A DNA stretch of 64,000 nt, from assembly GCA_037388505.1 (NCBI GenBank), contig JARRKC010000009.1, forward strand, positions 68,416 through 132,415. The letters run 5' to 3'. The translations under genes were made by a program, and so were the position numbers. Below the pieces are notes generated by a model. The model did no database searches, was not told the DNA's origin, and saw nothing but the letters and a program-made list of their open reading frames with translations. Shown one piece after another: positions 25,339 through 34,250 of this stretch (positions within the stretch are counted from its first letter, which is position 1; each line of letters begins with the position of its first letter). This stretch comes from JARRKC01 sp037388505 (GTDB lineage Bacteria; Acidobacteriota; UBA6911; RPQK01; JAPXNP01).

Positions 25339-26298
25339 TCATTCCGATTCACGTGAGAGGACAGACTCCAGCGCACGGTGGATGATGTTGTAATGGTCAA
25401 TCTCTTCGCCGGCGAACTTGAGGAAGATATCGCGTCCCTGGGTGTCGTTGAACTTGCCGGCATAGCGCGTAAAGAACTCAGCGGCGTCCTTTTCCATTGC
25501 CATCGCCAGTCTCAAGGCCTCTTCTTCGTCCATGTCCTCACGCAGGCGACGATTGATTTCCTCCTTCGAAGGAAAGATCTTCTGCAGTGCTTCGAAATCG
25601 AAGTGGAGAAAGACGGGAGCGTCCAAAACTTTGGGATGTTCCGAAATCAGTCGACTCCACTCACGTTCCAGACTGCTGAGATGCTTTTCCTCATCCCGCA
25701 GCATTTCCAGAAATGTACGGCGGGTCGTCTCGTGAGCGACGATCTCGGACGCCGTCAAATAGAAGCGCACCCCCCGTTTCTCCGTTTCGATAGCGATCTT
25801 CAGGGCGTCTCGGGCGAAGATCGTGTCGGAGTGCACTACCTCCTCGGGCGGCTCCTCCCGTCTGCGACAATCGCGGCAGATTCCGAAGATTTGAAAGCGG
25901 TTGCGTACCGGCTGAAAATCATACTGCGAGACGATCTCTTCCTGCAGATGTTCGAGTTCCGGACTGTAGAACTCAATGGTTCGGCCGCATTGAACGCAGA
26001 CGATGTGATGATGACGCGGGTGTCTGTAAAAGTGTTCGAACCTGGCGCGGCCATCGTCCAAGTCGATCTTCCGCGCCAGGCCGCACTCGGTCAGAGCCTT
26101 CAACGTACGGAAGACCGTCGCGTACCCGATCTTTCGATCCTGGCGCCGAACCAACTCATGGAGCTCGTCGGTACTGAGATGCCCTTCGGTCCGGAGAAAC
26201 GTATCGACAATCAGTTCGCGCTGGCGAGTCATTCGCAGACCTTTCTCCCGGACAAAGTCCGCGAACATCTTCATTTGCTCGGCTATGCCGCTGTCCAT
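25339..26298 (-). CDS. Fur-family regulator fused to a rubrerythrin-like diiron domain
   Basis: A 319-aa two-part protein. Residues about 1-150 are a complete Fur/PerR-type repressor: winged helix with GLRMTRQRELIVDTF and KIGYATVFRTLKAL, the metal-site segment FEHFYRHPRHHHIVCVQCG, and both zinc CxxC pairs (CVQC and CRDC). Residues about 160-319 are a four-helix ferritin-like domain with the full rubrerythrin-type iron set: Glu in IETEKRG, ExxH in DEEKH, Glu in AMEKDAAEFF and ExxH in EEIDHY. No rubredoxin domain is present. The domain could sense iron, peroxide or oxygen, or act as a peroxidase. The start is uncertain: ATG at 26298 or 26310; a TACAAT box lies just upstream. Confidence 0.9.
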   Translation of the reverse strand: MDSGIAEQMKMFADFVREKGLRMTRQRELIVDTFLRTEGHLSTDELHELVRRQDRKIGYATVFRTLKALTECGLARKIDLDDGRARFEHFYRHPRHHHIVCVQCGRTIEFYSPELEHLQEEIVSQYDFQPVRNRFQIFGICRDCRRREEPPEEVVHSDTIFARDALKIAIETEKRGVRFYLTASEIVAHETTRRTFLEMLRDEEKHLSSLEREWSRLISEHPKVLDAPVFLHFDFEALQKIFPSKEEINRRLREDMDEEEALRLAMAMEKDAAEFFTRYAGKFNDTQGRDIFLKFAGEEIDHYNIIHRALESVLSRESE

Positions 26299-26359
26299 AG
26301 TCGTCAACATCCATTGTACCGTTGATCGTCGAAACCGCGAAACCTCTTTGCGGCGACTT

Positions 26360-26380
26360 CGCACGTCGCACGTCGCACGT
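26360..26380. repeat. three tandem copies of a 7-bp unit (CGCACGT)
   Basis: CGCACGT is repeated exactly three times between the divergent Fur-fusion and purine permease genes. It may be chance, or regulator half-sites. Confidence 0.5.
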
Positions 26381-26429
26381 CCGCCCGGATCGTCGATCTC
26401 ATGACAGCTGATGCTACTATCATTGCGTC

Positions 26430-27761
26430 GTGGAGGCGCCGGTGCTGCAGAAGTGGTTCAAATTCCAGGAGAAAGGGACGACTTGGCGACGCGAATTGGT
26501 CGGGGGCGTCACCACCTTCATGACGATGGCTTACATCGTCTTCGTTCAACCCCTGATGTTGGGTACGGCAGGCATGGACGTTGGCTCGGTCATGGTCGCG
26601 ACGTGCCTTTCCAGCGCGCTGGCTTGCTTTGTCATGGCCTTTCTTGCGAACTACCCGATCGCACTGGCGCCCGGCATGGGGCCGAATGTGTTCTTCGCAT
26701 ACACGGTCGTCCTCGGCATGGGATTCACCTGGCAGCAGGCACTGGGTGCAACCTTCATTTCGGGGACACTGTTCTTGGTGCTCTCCCTTTTCGGACTCCG
26801 CGAAGCCATCATCAACGCGTTGCCGGCCACGCTCAAGTACGCCATCGCGGTCGGCATCGGATTGCTGATCTCCGTGATCGGGCTCGAATGGAGCGGCATC
26901 GTGATCCAAAACCCCGCCACTCTGGTCGGCCTCGGGGACTTGAGCGCGCCACCGACGCTTCTCTCCATATTCGGCATAGCGCTCATGGTTTCGCTTCTGA
27001 CCCTCGGATTCCAGGCTGCCATCTTGATAGGGATTCTGTTCAACCTGTTCGCCGCTCTGCTGACCGGCATGGTGCACTACCAGGGAATCGTCGGTCCGGT
27101 GCCCTCTATCTCGCCCACTTTCTTCCAACTCGATGTGGTCGGAGCCTTGACGACCCAGATGTTGCCCGTCGTCTTCGTGTTCTTCCTGCTGGACCTCTTC
27201 GACACCGTGGGAACCTTGACCGCGGTCAGCCAGGAGGGCGGCTTTCTGAGGTCTGACGGCACCTTGCCCCGAGCCCGGGAGGCACTGCTTTCGGATGCGC
27301 TCGGCACGGTCTCAGGGAGTCTGCTGGGAACTTCGACGGTCACGAGCTACATCGAGAGTGCAGCCGGGATCGGCAGCGGGGCCCGCTCGGGTATGGCCAA
27401 CCTGGTCACCGGGACTCTGTTTGTCGGAGCCCTGTTCTTTGCTCCCCTCCTGCAGATGGTCGGAGGAGGAATCCAGACTGAGGGACTCCGACTCTATCCC
27501 GTGATCGCCCCTGCCCTCGTGGTGGTCGGCTGCCTGCTGATCGATAGCGTTCGGCGCATCGACTGGAAAGACTATAGCGAGGCTTTCCCGGCGTTTCTGA
27601 CGATCATCCTCATGCCGTTGACCTTCAGCGTAACCGAAGGAATCGCGTTCGGCTTCATTTCGTACACGCTCCTGAAGACCGTTCAGGGCAGATTTCGGGA
27701 CGTGCCGTATCTTGTCTCCGCCGCATCCGGACTCTTCATCCTCCGCTACATTCTGGTGTAA
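26430..27761 (+). CDS. NCS2-family purine permease (AzgA/guanine-hypoxanthine type)
   Basis: A 443-aa inner-membrane proton symporter for hypoxanthine, guanine or adenine. Motifs: GVTTFMTMAYIVFVQP near the N-terminus, APGMGPNVFFAYTVV and FLLDLFDTVGTL, all typical of the AzgA branch. About 12-14 hydrophobic helices. The start is a GTG with no ribosome binding site. A TATCAT box ends six bases upstream, so a leaderless message is likely. Divergent from the Fur-fusion gene by 131 bp; convergent with DUF2911 (5 bp). Confidence 0.92.
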   Translation: MEAPVLQKWFKFQEKGTTWRRELVGGVTTFMTMAYIVFVQPLMLGTAGMDVGSVMVATCLSSALACFVMAFLANYPIALAPGMGPNVFFAYTVVLGMGFTWQQALGATFISGTLFLVLSLFGLREAIINALPATLKYAIAVGIGLLISVIGLEWSGIVIQNPATLVGLGDLSAPPTLLSIFGIALMVSLLTLGFQAAILIGILFNLFAALLTGMVHYQGIVGPVPSISPTFFQLDVVGALTTQMLPVVFVFFLLDLFDTVGTLTAVSQEGGFLRSDGTLPRAREALLSDALGTVSGSLLGTSTVTSYIESAAGIGSGARSGMANLVTGTLFVGALFFAPLLQMVGGGIQTEGLRLYPVIAPALVVVGCLLIDSVRRIDWKDYSEAFPAFLTIILMPLTFSVTEGIAFGFISYTLLKTVQGRFRDVPYLVSAASGLFILRYILV

Positions 27762-27766
27762 CGGGC

Positions 27767-28243
27767 TTACTCGACCGTGAAGTCCGTGCCGATCGCCAAC
27801 GTGCCCCAGGAAAGGGCGAAATGTCCGCGGTTATCTCCCTGGGATTCCAAGCCCATCGTCAGAGTCTCCACGGGGTCATCGAGCTTCATCGTCTCGACGG
27901 GAACTTCCGTGGGAGAGCCGCCATCCGGGGTGATCACGAGATGAAAGGAACCTTCGCTTATGCGCTTCAACGTCAGCGTGTGCTTGCCAACGGGGACCTG
28001 GAGGTCACCGAAGCGGAGGGGTGCCTGTGTCGTCAGGGTTGTCGCAGCGTTCATCCCCATGCGCCAGGATTGGCCCACCGGCAAGCGCCCGAGCATGTCC
28101 CGACCCTGCAGCGAGGGGCGCCCGTAGTCGATCGCAATCGTCTTCCCGTTGATGGTAGTCTCGGCGGTCCCACGTTGGGCGAATGCGGTCCCGGTCATCG
28201 CCATGATGACGAGGAGGAGACCGATCGAAGCACTCTTTCTCAT
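27767..28243 (-). CDS. exported DUF2911 protein
   Basis: A 158-aa secreted protein starting at the ATG at 28243 (AAGGTGAAG upstream). A signal peptide ends at TAFAQ. The body matches DUF2911: TINGKTIAIDYGRPSLQGRDM, WRMGMNAATTLTTQAPL and LSWGTLAIGTDF. The family is a small beta-sandwich of unknown function in Bacteroidota and Acidobacteriota. Stop codon five bases from the purine permease stop; no operon partner. Confidence 0.85.
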   Translation of the reverse strand: MRKSASIGLLLVIMAMTGTAFAQRGTAETTINGKTIAIDYGRPSLQGRDMLGRLPVGQSWRMGMNAATTLTTQAPLRFGDLQVPVGKHTLTLKRISEGSFHLVITPDGGSPTEVPVETMKLDDPVETLTMGLESQGDNRGHFALSWGTLAIGTDFTVE

Positions 28244-28409
28244 GGCTTCACCTTTTCTTGTGTTTGGTATGTTCCTGGTTAACAGAGCCGTCAGGAAAAT
28301 CCGAGACAGTGTACATGAAACCAAGCCTTCCGGGCCTTCTCTTGTGAGATTCCGCAGTCTTATGGTTCGAAGTTCGACAGTCCGCAGGCAGGTTCCTCGG
28401 CGAACCCCG

Positions 28410-28415
28410 TATAAT
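28410..28415 (+). promoter_or_regulatory. candidate -10 box (TATAAT) for a leaderless transcript
   Basis: A perfect TATAAT ends seven bases before the GTG of the 421-aa gene, about where transcription would begin. No ribosome binding site fits in between. Confidence 0.45.
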
Positions 28416-28422
28416 CCTCTCT

Positions 28423-29688
28423 GTGAGCAAGATCGACAAGCGTCGCCGCGAGATCGTTCGGCGGCCGGAAGAGGTTGTCTACCGAAGCTGCTACGCGCCG
28501 GCGGACCTCAATCAGATGCTCGAGAGCGCGGATACACGTTCTCTGATCCGGCGGTTGCCGCCGGCCCAGGTCTATTTCGGCATCAAGGACCTGGACGACG
28601 AAGCGGTGGCCCGCTTGCTGCCTCATCTGACTGAGGAGCAGTGGACCACAGTGTTGGACCTGGACCTCTGGCGCAAGGACAGGCTGGACCTCCCAGCCTT
28701 CCTCGGCTGGCAACGCCACCTGATCCAGGCCGAGGACGCGGTGGCACGAAAGCTCGTTCGGGCTACCGAACCCAAACTCTGGCAGACGTTCTTTCTCAAG
28801 ACTCTGGAAATCTATGTCCGCGTCGAGGAAGATGAATTCGACGGTGAGCCCACCGACCGCGAGACGGTGATCACGCCCGACGGCGGATTTCTCATCGGGC
28901 TGCCGGGAAATCCCGAGATGGCGAGAGTTGCCCGTGAGTTGCTGGCCCGCCTCTATGAGCTCGATGCCGACTGGATTCGGACAGTGATCATTCAGGCTCG
29001 AATGCAGACGCCCAGCGAACTCGAAGAGGAGGCCTATCAGAGCCGCCGGCGCAGGATCGAAGATCTGGGCTTCCAAGACTACTTCGATGCGATCGAGATC
29101 TACACGCCTCTGCAGTTGACCGACCCTCTGCCCGAGAAGCGCCGCCAGAAGGGGCACGAACCGACGGAACTCCCTTCGAATTTGGGGAGTTTCGGAGGAG
29201 GCGGACCCATACTGCTGTTGCAGGCCATGTCTGTTCTCGAGACGGAGCGGCTCCAGGAACTGGTGGAAGAACTCTTTTTCGTCTGCAACAAGGTCCTCTC
29301 TGCGGATCGAATCTCTCCGGCAAAGCCCTCGAATATCAAGCATGGAATCCGCAAAGCTCTCTCGGGGATCAACCTGGGGTTGAGCTTCTGGTCCGAAGAA
29401 CAACTGGGAAAGGCGGCCGCCGGGCTTCGCCGGCACTTTCTCGTCTCTTTCTTCCAGCTGGGCTTCGGCCAGCTTACGGAGTTGCGGACCAGAGCTGAGG
29501 ATGTACGTGCAGGCGGCTTCGTGCCGGAAGCCGGAAGCTTCGAGGAAGCGGTACTCGAGGGCTTTCTGCGGCATTTTCCGGTCTTGACGGGCCGGCTAAA
29601 GGACCGAATTCGCCGGCGCCCGATTCGGAACCTCGGGGACATGAGGCAGGCGTTCGAGCTCCTGCAGAAGATGCGGCGCGAGACCTGA
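28423..29688 (+). CDS. unrecognised 421-aa protein, possibly DUF6178-like
   Basis: A soluble, charged protein without signal peptide. From memory it resembles proteins annotated DUF6178, but this is weak. Features: a basic N-terminus (SKIDKRRREIVRRPEEVVY), an acidic central part (YVRVEEDEFDGEPTD), a stretch rich in Ser/Gly (NLGSFGGGGPILLLQAMSV), and a basic C-terminus (LKDRIRRRPIRNLGDMRQAFE). Helix content appears high. The GTG start follows a TATAAT by seven bases. It stands alone between convergent and divergent neighbours, so context gives no role. Confidence 0.6.
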   Translation: MSKIDKRRREIVRRPEEVVYRSCYAPADLNQMLESADTRSLIRRLPPAQVYFGIKDLDDEAVARLLPHLTEEQWTTVLDLDLWRKDRLDLPAFLGWQRHLIQAEDAVARKLVRATEPKLWQTFFLKTLEIYVRVEEDEFDGEPTDRETVITPDGGFLIGLPGNPEMARVARELLARLYELDADWIRTVIIQARMQTPSELEEEAYQSRRRRIEDLGFQDYFDAIEIYTPLQLTDPLPEKRRQKGHEPTELPSNLGSFGGGGPILLLQAMSVLETERLQELVEELFFVCNKVLSADRISPAKPSNIKHGIRKALSGINLGLSFWSEEQLGKAAAGLRRHFLVSFFQLGFGQLTELRTRAEDVRAGGFVPEAGSFEEAVLEGFLRHFPVLTGRLKDRIRRRPIRNLGDMRQAFELLQKMRRET

Positions 29689-29747
29689 GGCGAGAGAAGT
29701 CGACACAGACGAGCAAGGATGCTTATCCCACCCTCGGAACTCGGCAC

Positions 29748-30401
29748 TCATTTGTTCAGCGCGGCCAGCCGATCGGCCTGGCGGATGGGCTCGGGGAGGC
29801 GAAAACGAGGCGTCACGCGGAGCGTCCACTCGACACAATCCTCCAGGACCAGGCCGTAGCCTACTGAAACGAAGATCGGTTTGACGCCGGCGCGCGTCCG
29901 AAGCACACTGCCGATCACCTCGCCCCGATCTCGTAGTTCGGAACGATCACCACGAGTCTGCCCCGGCTCGTCAAAACTTCCAACCAGTCTGGACTTGCCG
30001 ATCCCGATGGTCGGCTGCTGTAGCCAGAGTCCGAGGTGCGAAGCAATTCCGAATCGCCGTGGATGGGCTCGGCCGTGTCCATCCACGAACAGCAATTGAA
30101 ACGGGCGTGCCAGGCGACGCAGCGCTTCGAGAATGGGGGGAATCTCTCGAAAGCTCAGCAGACCGGGGACGTAGGGAAAGGGTGTCCGGAGGCGGGCGAT
30201 CGCGTGATCGACGAGTTCGAGCCCGGGATACGCCAGCCGACAAATCGTGGCAACGGATTCGCCGGTCGTCTTGACGTACGCAACGTCGACCCCTGCGATG
30301 AACTCCACTTCGGGCAGCACCAGGTCGGTGCGGATCGATGTGCGAAGCTCCTTCTGCAGAGCAATCGCTTCGCGCGGGGTCAGGTTCCAGTCGTGCAACA
30401 T
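29748..30401 (-). CDS. nfi: endonuclease V (deoxyinosine 3'-endonuclease)
   Basis: A 217-aa DNA repair nuclease that nicks one base 3' of deoxyinosine, arising from adenine deamination. Signatures: GVDVAY with the metal Asp39, YVPGLLSFREIPPILEAL, FVDGHGRAHPRRFGIASHLG with the second metal Asp, GIGKSRLVG, and KPIFVSVGYGLVLEDCVEW. It starts 12 bp after the leuD stop on the same strand, so it is probably the last gene of the leu operon. No functional link to leucine synthesis is known. Confidence 0.93.
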   Translation of the reverse strand: MLHDWNLTPREAIALQKELRTSIRTDLVLPEVEFIAGVDVAYVKTTGESVATICRLAYPGLELVDHAIARLRTPFPYVPGLLSFREIPPILEALRRLARPFQLLFVDGHGRAHPRRFGIASHLGLWLQQPTIGIGKSRLVGSFDEPGQTRGDRSELRDRGEVIGSVLRTRAGVKPIFVSVGYGLVLEDCVEWTLRVTPRFRLPEPIRQADRLAALNK

Positions 30402-30412
30402 GGCTCCGACCG

Positions 30413-31009
30413 CTAACGGAAGACTCGCCGGCGAGCTTCGTATTCGCCGATCTGCTCCTCGTATTGCAGCGTAAGCCCGATCTCGTCGAGACCGCTGAGC
30501 AATGCCTCACGTCGGAAAGCCTCGACCTCGAACGGAATGGAGAGACCTCGTTCGTCCGAAATGGTCTGGGCTTCGAGATCGACCGTGAGTTGCATCCCAG
30601 GGTTCTCGCCGATCAATCGGAGGAGCTCCTGAACCTGGTCTTCCGAGAGTCGGATCGGCAGCATACCGTTCTTGAAGCAGTTGTTGAAGAAGATGTCGGC
30701 GAACGAGGGAGCAATGATAGCCCGGAATCCATAGTCGAGCAGCGCCCACGGGGCATGCTCGCGCGACGAGCCACAGCCGAAATTGGCGCCGGCGACGAGG
30801 ATCGATGCTCCGGCAAATTCGGGACGATTCAGTTCAAAATCGGGGTTCAAGGAACCGTCCTCGCGGAAGCGCCAATCTGCGAAGAGAAACTGGCCGAATC
30901 CGGTCCGCTCGATCCGCTTCAGATACTGTTTGGGAATGATCTGGTCGGTATCGACATTGACCCGATCAAGGGCCGCTGCCACGCCGGTGAGTTTCTTGAA
31001 CGGTTTCAT
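30413..31009 (-). CDS. leuD: 3-isopropylmalate dehydratase small subunit
   Basis: The small subunit of isopropylmalate isomerase, the second step of leucine synthesis, forming a complex with LeuC. At 198 aa it has normal length. Motifs: LDRVNVDTDQIIPKQYLK, VAGANFGCGSSREHAPWAL and FADIFFNNCFKNGMLPI. It follows leuC by 63 bp. Its own start is ATG in MKPFKKLTG. Confidence 0.96.
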   Translation of the reverse strand: MKPFKKLTGVAAALDRVNVDTDQIIPKQYLKRIERTGFGQFLFADWRFREDGSLNPDFELNRPEFAGASILVAGANFGCGSSREHAPWALLDYGFRAIIAPSFADIFFNNCFKNGMLPIRLSEDQVQELLRLIGENPGMQLTVDLEAQTISDERGLSIPFEVEAFRREALLSGLDEIGLTLQYEEQIGEYEARRRVFR

Positions 31010-31072
31010 GATCCTTGTCCCGGCCCCTCCACACCCGGGAAGGGCCCTCTGACTCCGTATCGGATCGGGATA

Positions 31073-32479
31073 CTAGTCCAGATCCCAGTTTCGAATATCG
31101 ACGAAATGGCCGGCGATTGCCGCCGCCGCCGCCATCTGGGGACTGACCAGATGCGTCCGCCCGCCCTTTCCCTGCCGACCCTCGAAGTTGCGATTCGAAG
31201 TCGAGGCACAGCGTTGACCCGGCTCGAGAATATCGGGATTCATCCCGAGACACATACTGCAGCCCGATTCTCTCCATTCGAATCCGGCCTCCCGAAAGAC
31301 CTCGTGGAGACCCTCGGATTCCGCCTGCTTCTTGACCGACTGAGAACCGGGGACAACCATGGCCTTGACCTGCGCAGCCACGCGTCGGCCTCGCACGATT
31401 CGGGCCGCCGCCCGAAGATCTCCGATCCGCGAGTTCGTACATGAGCCGATGAATACACGATCGAGTGGAATCTCCTGAATCGCCGTGCCCGCCTTCAACG
31501 CCATGTACTCGAGGGCGCGATCCACGGCTCGCTGGACTCCGGGGTCGCGGAAGTCGGCGGGCGAGGGCACCGCCCCCGTCACATCCGTGACCATGCCCGG
31601 ACTGGTTCCCCAACTGACCTGGGGCGGAAGCTGATCGACGGCCAGATCCAGCTCTCGATCGAACGCCGCCCCTGGATCGGTGGGAAGAGTCTCCCAATAC
31701 TCGACGGCTTCCTTCCAAGCCGCACCTGTGGGTGCGTACGGACGTCCTTCCAAGTATTCGAACGTCTTCTCGTCCGGTGCAATCATCCCGGCGCGCGCTC
31801 CGGCCTCGATCGACATGTTGCAGACGGTCATGCGTTCCTCGAGCGAGAAGCCACGGATGGTGTCGCCGGCATACTCGACGACATAACCGGTGGCCCCGTC
31901 GGTGCCAATCGTCCGGATGATGTAGAGAATCACGTCCTTTGCCGTCACACCCGGCTGAAGATTCCCCCGAACGGAGATCCTGAAGGTCTTCGGGGTCGAT
32001 TGAAGCAGGCACTGAGTGGCCAGGACGTGTTCGACCTCACTCGTTCCGATTCCGAAAGCCAGTGCCCCGAAGGCTCCGTGCGTCGACGTATGGGAGTCCC
32101 CACAGACAATGGTCATCCCCGGCTGGGTGACGCCCAGTTCAGGCCCGATGACATGGACGATCCCCTGGTTGGGATGATCCAGCCCGAACAACTGAACTCC
32201 GAACTCCCTGCAGTTTTGCTCGAGGGTCTCAACTTGAGTTCGGGAAATCGGATCCGCGATGGGGAGGGAGCGATCCGTCGTAGGGACGTTGTGATCGAGC
32301 GTCGCATAAGTCAGATCGGTTCGTCGAACGGAGCGATTGGCCTGACGCAGACCTTCAAATGCCTGCGGCGACGTGACCTCATGAACGAGGTGCGCGTCGA
32401 TGTACAGAACAGCAGGCTGCCCCGGGGCCTGAACGACGACGTGCTCATCCCAGATCTTCTCGAATAGTGTCTTAGCCAT
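31073..32479 (-). CDS. leuC: 3-isopropylmalate dehydratase large subunit
   Basis: The aconitase-like large subunit, which carries the 4Fe-4S cluster. The start at MAKTLFEKIWDEHVV (ATG at 32479) gives 468 aa, as usual; the open frame 35 codons upstream is not homologous. The cluster cysteines are in FIGSCTNSRI and GCSMCLGMNPD. DSHTSTHGAFGALAFGIGTSEVEHV is the family's active-site segment. It follows leuA by 25 bp and precedes leuD. Confidence 0.96.
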   Translation of the reverse strand: MAKTLFEKIWDEHVVVQAPGQPAVLYIDAHLVHEVTSPQAFEGLRQANRSVRRTDLTYATLDHNVPTTDRSLPIADPISRTQVETLEQNCREFGVQLFGLDHPNQGIVHVIGPELGVTQPGMTIVCGDSHTSTHGAFGALAFGIGTSEVEHVLATQCLLQSTPKTFRISVRGNLQPGVTAKDVILYIIRTIGTDGATGYVVEYAGDTIRGFSLEERMTVCNMSIEAGARAGMIAPDEKTFEYLEGRPYAPTGAAWKEAVEYWETLPTDPGAAFDRELDLAVDQLPPQVSWGTSPGMVTDVTGAVPSPADFRDPGVQRAVDRALEYMALKAGTAIQEIPLDRVFIGSCTNSRIGDLRAAARIVRGRRVAAQVKAMVVPGSQSVKKQAESEGLHEVFREAGFEWRESGCSMCLGMNPDILEPGQRCASTSNRNFEGRQGKGGRTHLVSPQMAAAAAIAGHFVDIRNWDLD

Positions 32480-32504
32480 GAATCGATTCCCGCCAGAGAA
32501 ACCG

Positions 32505-34061
32505 CTAGACCTGCAGCGTGCCGGAGCCGGAAGTGGTGTGCTCTTCGACCCGTTTCTGCTCATATGCGGCCTTGTTGACGGCATTCAGATAGGCCCTTGC
32601 GCTGGCATCGATGATGTCAACGCTGGCCGCTTTGCCCGTGTAGGCTTTGCCGTTGAACTCAACGTGGACGAAGACTTCGCCGAGCGCGTCGGTACCTCTC
32701 GTCACGGAACTCACGCTGTACTCGAGCAAACGACCGGCGAGGCCGGTGATTCGATCGATGGCCTTGTACGATGCATCCACCGGACCGTCACCGAAAGCGG
32801 AGTCGATCCCAACGGTGTTCCCCCGTTCCAGTTTGACGACGGAATTCGACAGTTCCTGGTTGCCTCCATAAGCGAAGACGTATTTCAAACGCCAGGTGTC
32901 CGGGATCAGCTTCATACCATCCTGGATTATGGCTACCAGGTCCTCGTCGTAGACCTCTTTCTTCTGGTCTGCGAGCTTGGTGAAAAAGAAATAGGCTCTC
33001 TCGACTTCTTCCCGACTCAGGTTGTAGCCCAGTTCTTCGAACTTCTTGGCCAGGGCGTGGCGACCGCTGTGCTTGCCCAGCACCAGCGTGCTGCTGACCA
33101 TACCCACCGATTGCGGAGTCATGATCTCGTAGGTGAGTGTGTTTTTCAGGACGCCGTCCTGATGAATACCCGCTTCGTGGGCAAAAGCGTTCTTGCCGAC
33201 AATGGCCTTATTGGGCTGCACGAACGTACCGGTGAGGTTCATCAACAGCCGACTCGATTTATAGATTTCTTCAGTGACGGCTCCGGTGTGATACGGAAGC
33301 CGCTCCTTGCGCACCCTGAGTGCCATGACGATCTCTTCGAGGGACGCGTTCCCGGCTCTTTCGCCGATGCCGTTGATCGTACATTCCACTTGACGGCACC
33401 CGGCGTCCAAGGCGGCCAGTGAGTTGGCTACAGCCAGGCCGAGGTCGTTGTGACAGTGGCACGAGAAAACGACGCCCTCTTTGTTCGAGACCTTATCGAT
33501 GATTTCTCTGACGAACGGGCCGAACTCCTGCGGCACGGTGTAGCCGACCGTGTCAGGGATGTTGATCGTGCGGGCGCCCGCTTCGATCGTTGCCTCGAAG
33601 ACCTCCACCAGGAAGGGGATCTCGCTGCGCGTCGCGTCCTCGGCAGAGAACTCGACATCCTCGCACAGATCACGCGCAATCTTGACTGCCTCCCGCGCCT
33701 GAGCGAGAACCTCTTCGGGACTCTTGCGAAGCTTGTGCTTCATGTGGATGTCCGAAGTAGCAATGAACGTATGAATGCGGGGTTTCCTCGCCTCCTTGAT
33801 GGCCTCCCACGCTCGCTCGATATCGAGTCGGTGCGCCCGGGCCAGGCCCGCGATGACCGGATTCACGATTTCAGCACTGATTGCGCGTACCGCCTGGAAG
33901 TCGCCCTCCGAGGCAATCGGGAAACCGGCCTCGATCACGTCCACTTTGAGACGATCTAGCTGACGGGCCATCTTGAGTTTCTCTTCAAGGTTCATCGAAC
34001 AGCCAGGTGACTGTTCGCCGTCTCGCAAGGTCGTGTCAAAGATGTAGACTCTGTCGGACAT
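32505..34061 (-). CDS. leuA: 2-isopropylmalate synthase
   Basis: Condenses acetyl-CoA with 2-ketoisovalerate, the first committed step of leucine synthesis. The ATG at 34061 has GGAGGAA upstream and gives 518 aa. The catalytic TIM barrel has FDTTLRDGEQSPGCSM and VFSCHCHNDLGLAVANSLAA. A C-terminal LeuA regulatory domain (VTRGTDALGEVFVHVEFNGK, VDIIDASARAYLNAVNK) allows leucine feedback inhibition. First gene of leuA-leuC-leuD. The leuB dehydrogenase is not in this window, so it is encoded elsewhere. Confidence 0.95.
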   Translation of the reverse strand: MSDRVYIFDTTLRDGEQSPGCSMNLEEKLKMARQLDRLKVDVIEAGFPIASEGDFQAVRAISAEIVNPVIAGLARAHRLDIERAWEAIKEARKPRIHTFIATSDIHMKHKLRKSPEEVLAQAREAVKIARDLCEDVEFSAEDATRSEIPFLVEVFEATIEAGARTINIPDTVGYTVPQEFGPFVREIIDKVSNKEGVVFSCHCHNDLGLAVANSLAALDAGCRQVECTINGIGERAGNASLEEIVMALRVRKERLPYHTGAVTEEIYKSSRLLMNLTGTFVQPNKAIVGKNAFAHEAGIHQDGVLKNTLTYEIMTPQSVGMVSSTLVLGKHSGRHALAKKFEELGYNLSREEVERAYFFFTKLADQKKEVYDEDLVAIIQDGMKLIPDTWRLKYVFAYGGNQELSNSVVKLERGNTVGIDSAFGDGPVDASYKAIDRITGLAGRLLEYSVSSVTRGTDALGEVFVHVEFNGKAYTGKAASVDIIDASARAYLNAVNKAAYEQKRVEEHTTSGSGTLQV

Positions 34062-34250
34062 TTCTTCCTCCACGCTGAAATTTAATCGTCCAGGCTAGCA
34101 GCCCACCTCTCACACGTCAACGTGGGGCGGTCCACCAGCTGGCGCCACGGGGGCTTTCTGGAATCCCAGTCTGTAAAATGGATGACTCCGATTGCTACCC
34201 GAATCATCCAAAGATAACCGAAGCGGGGCCCGGTTGCCAAATCGCTCGCC

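Noticed and set aside
26400..26425. possible Fur box between the Fur fusion and the permease
   Set aside because: Only a loose TGAT/ATCA symmetry is present; it does not match the known Fur or PerR consensus well enough.
26455..26475. tRNA-like T-loop sequence GGTTCAAATTCC
   Set aside because: It lies in the coding start of the purine permease (QKWFKFQEK) and no cloverleaf can be built around it.
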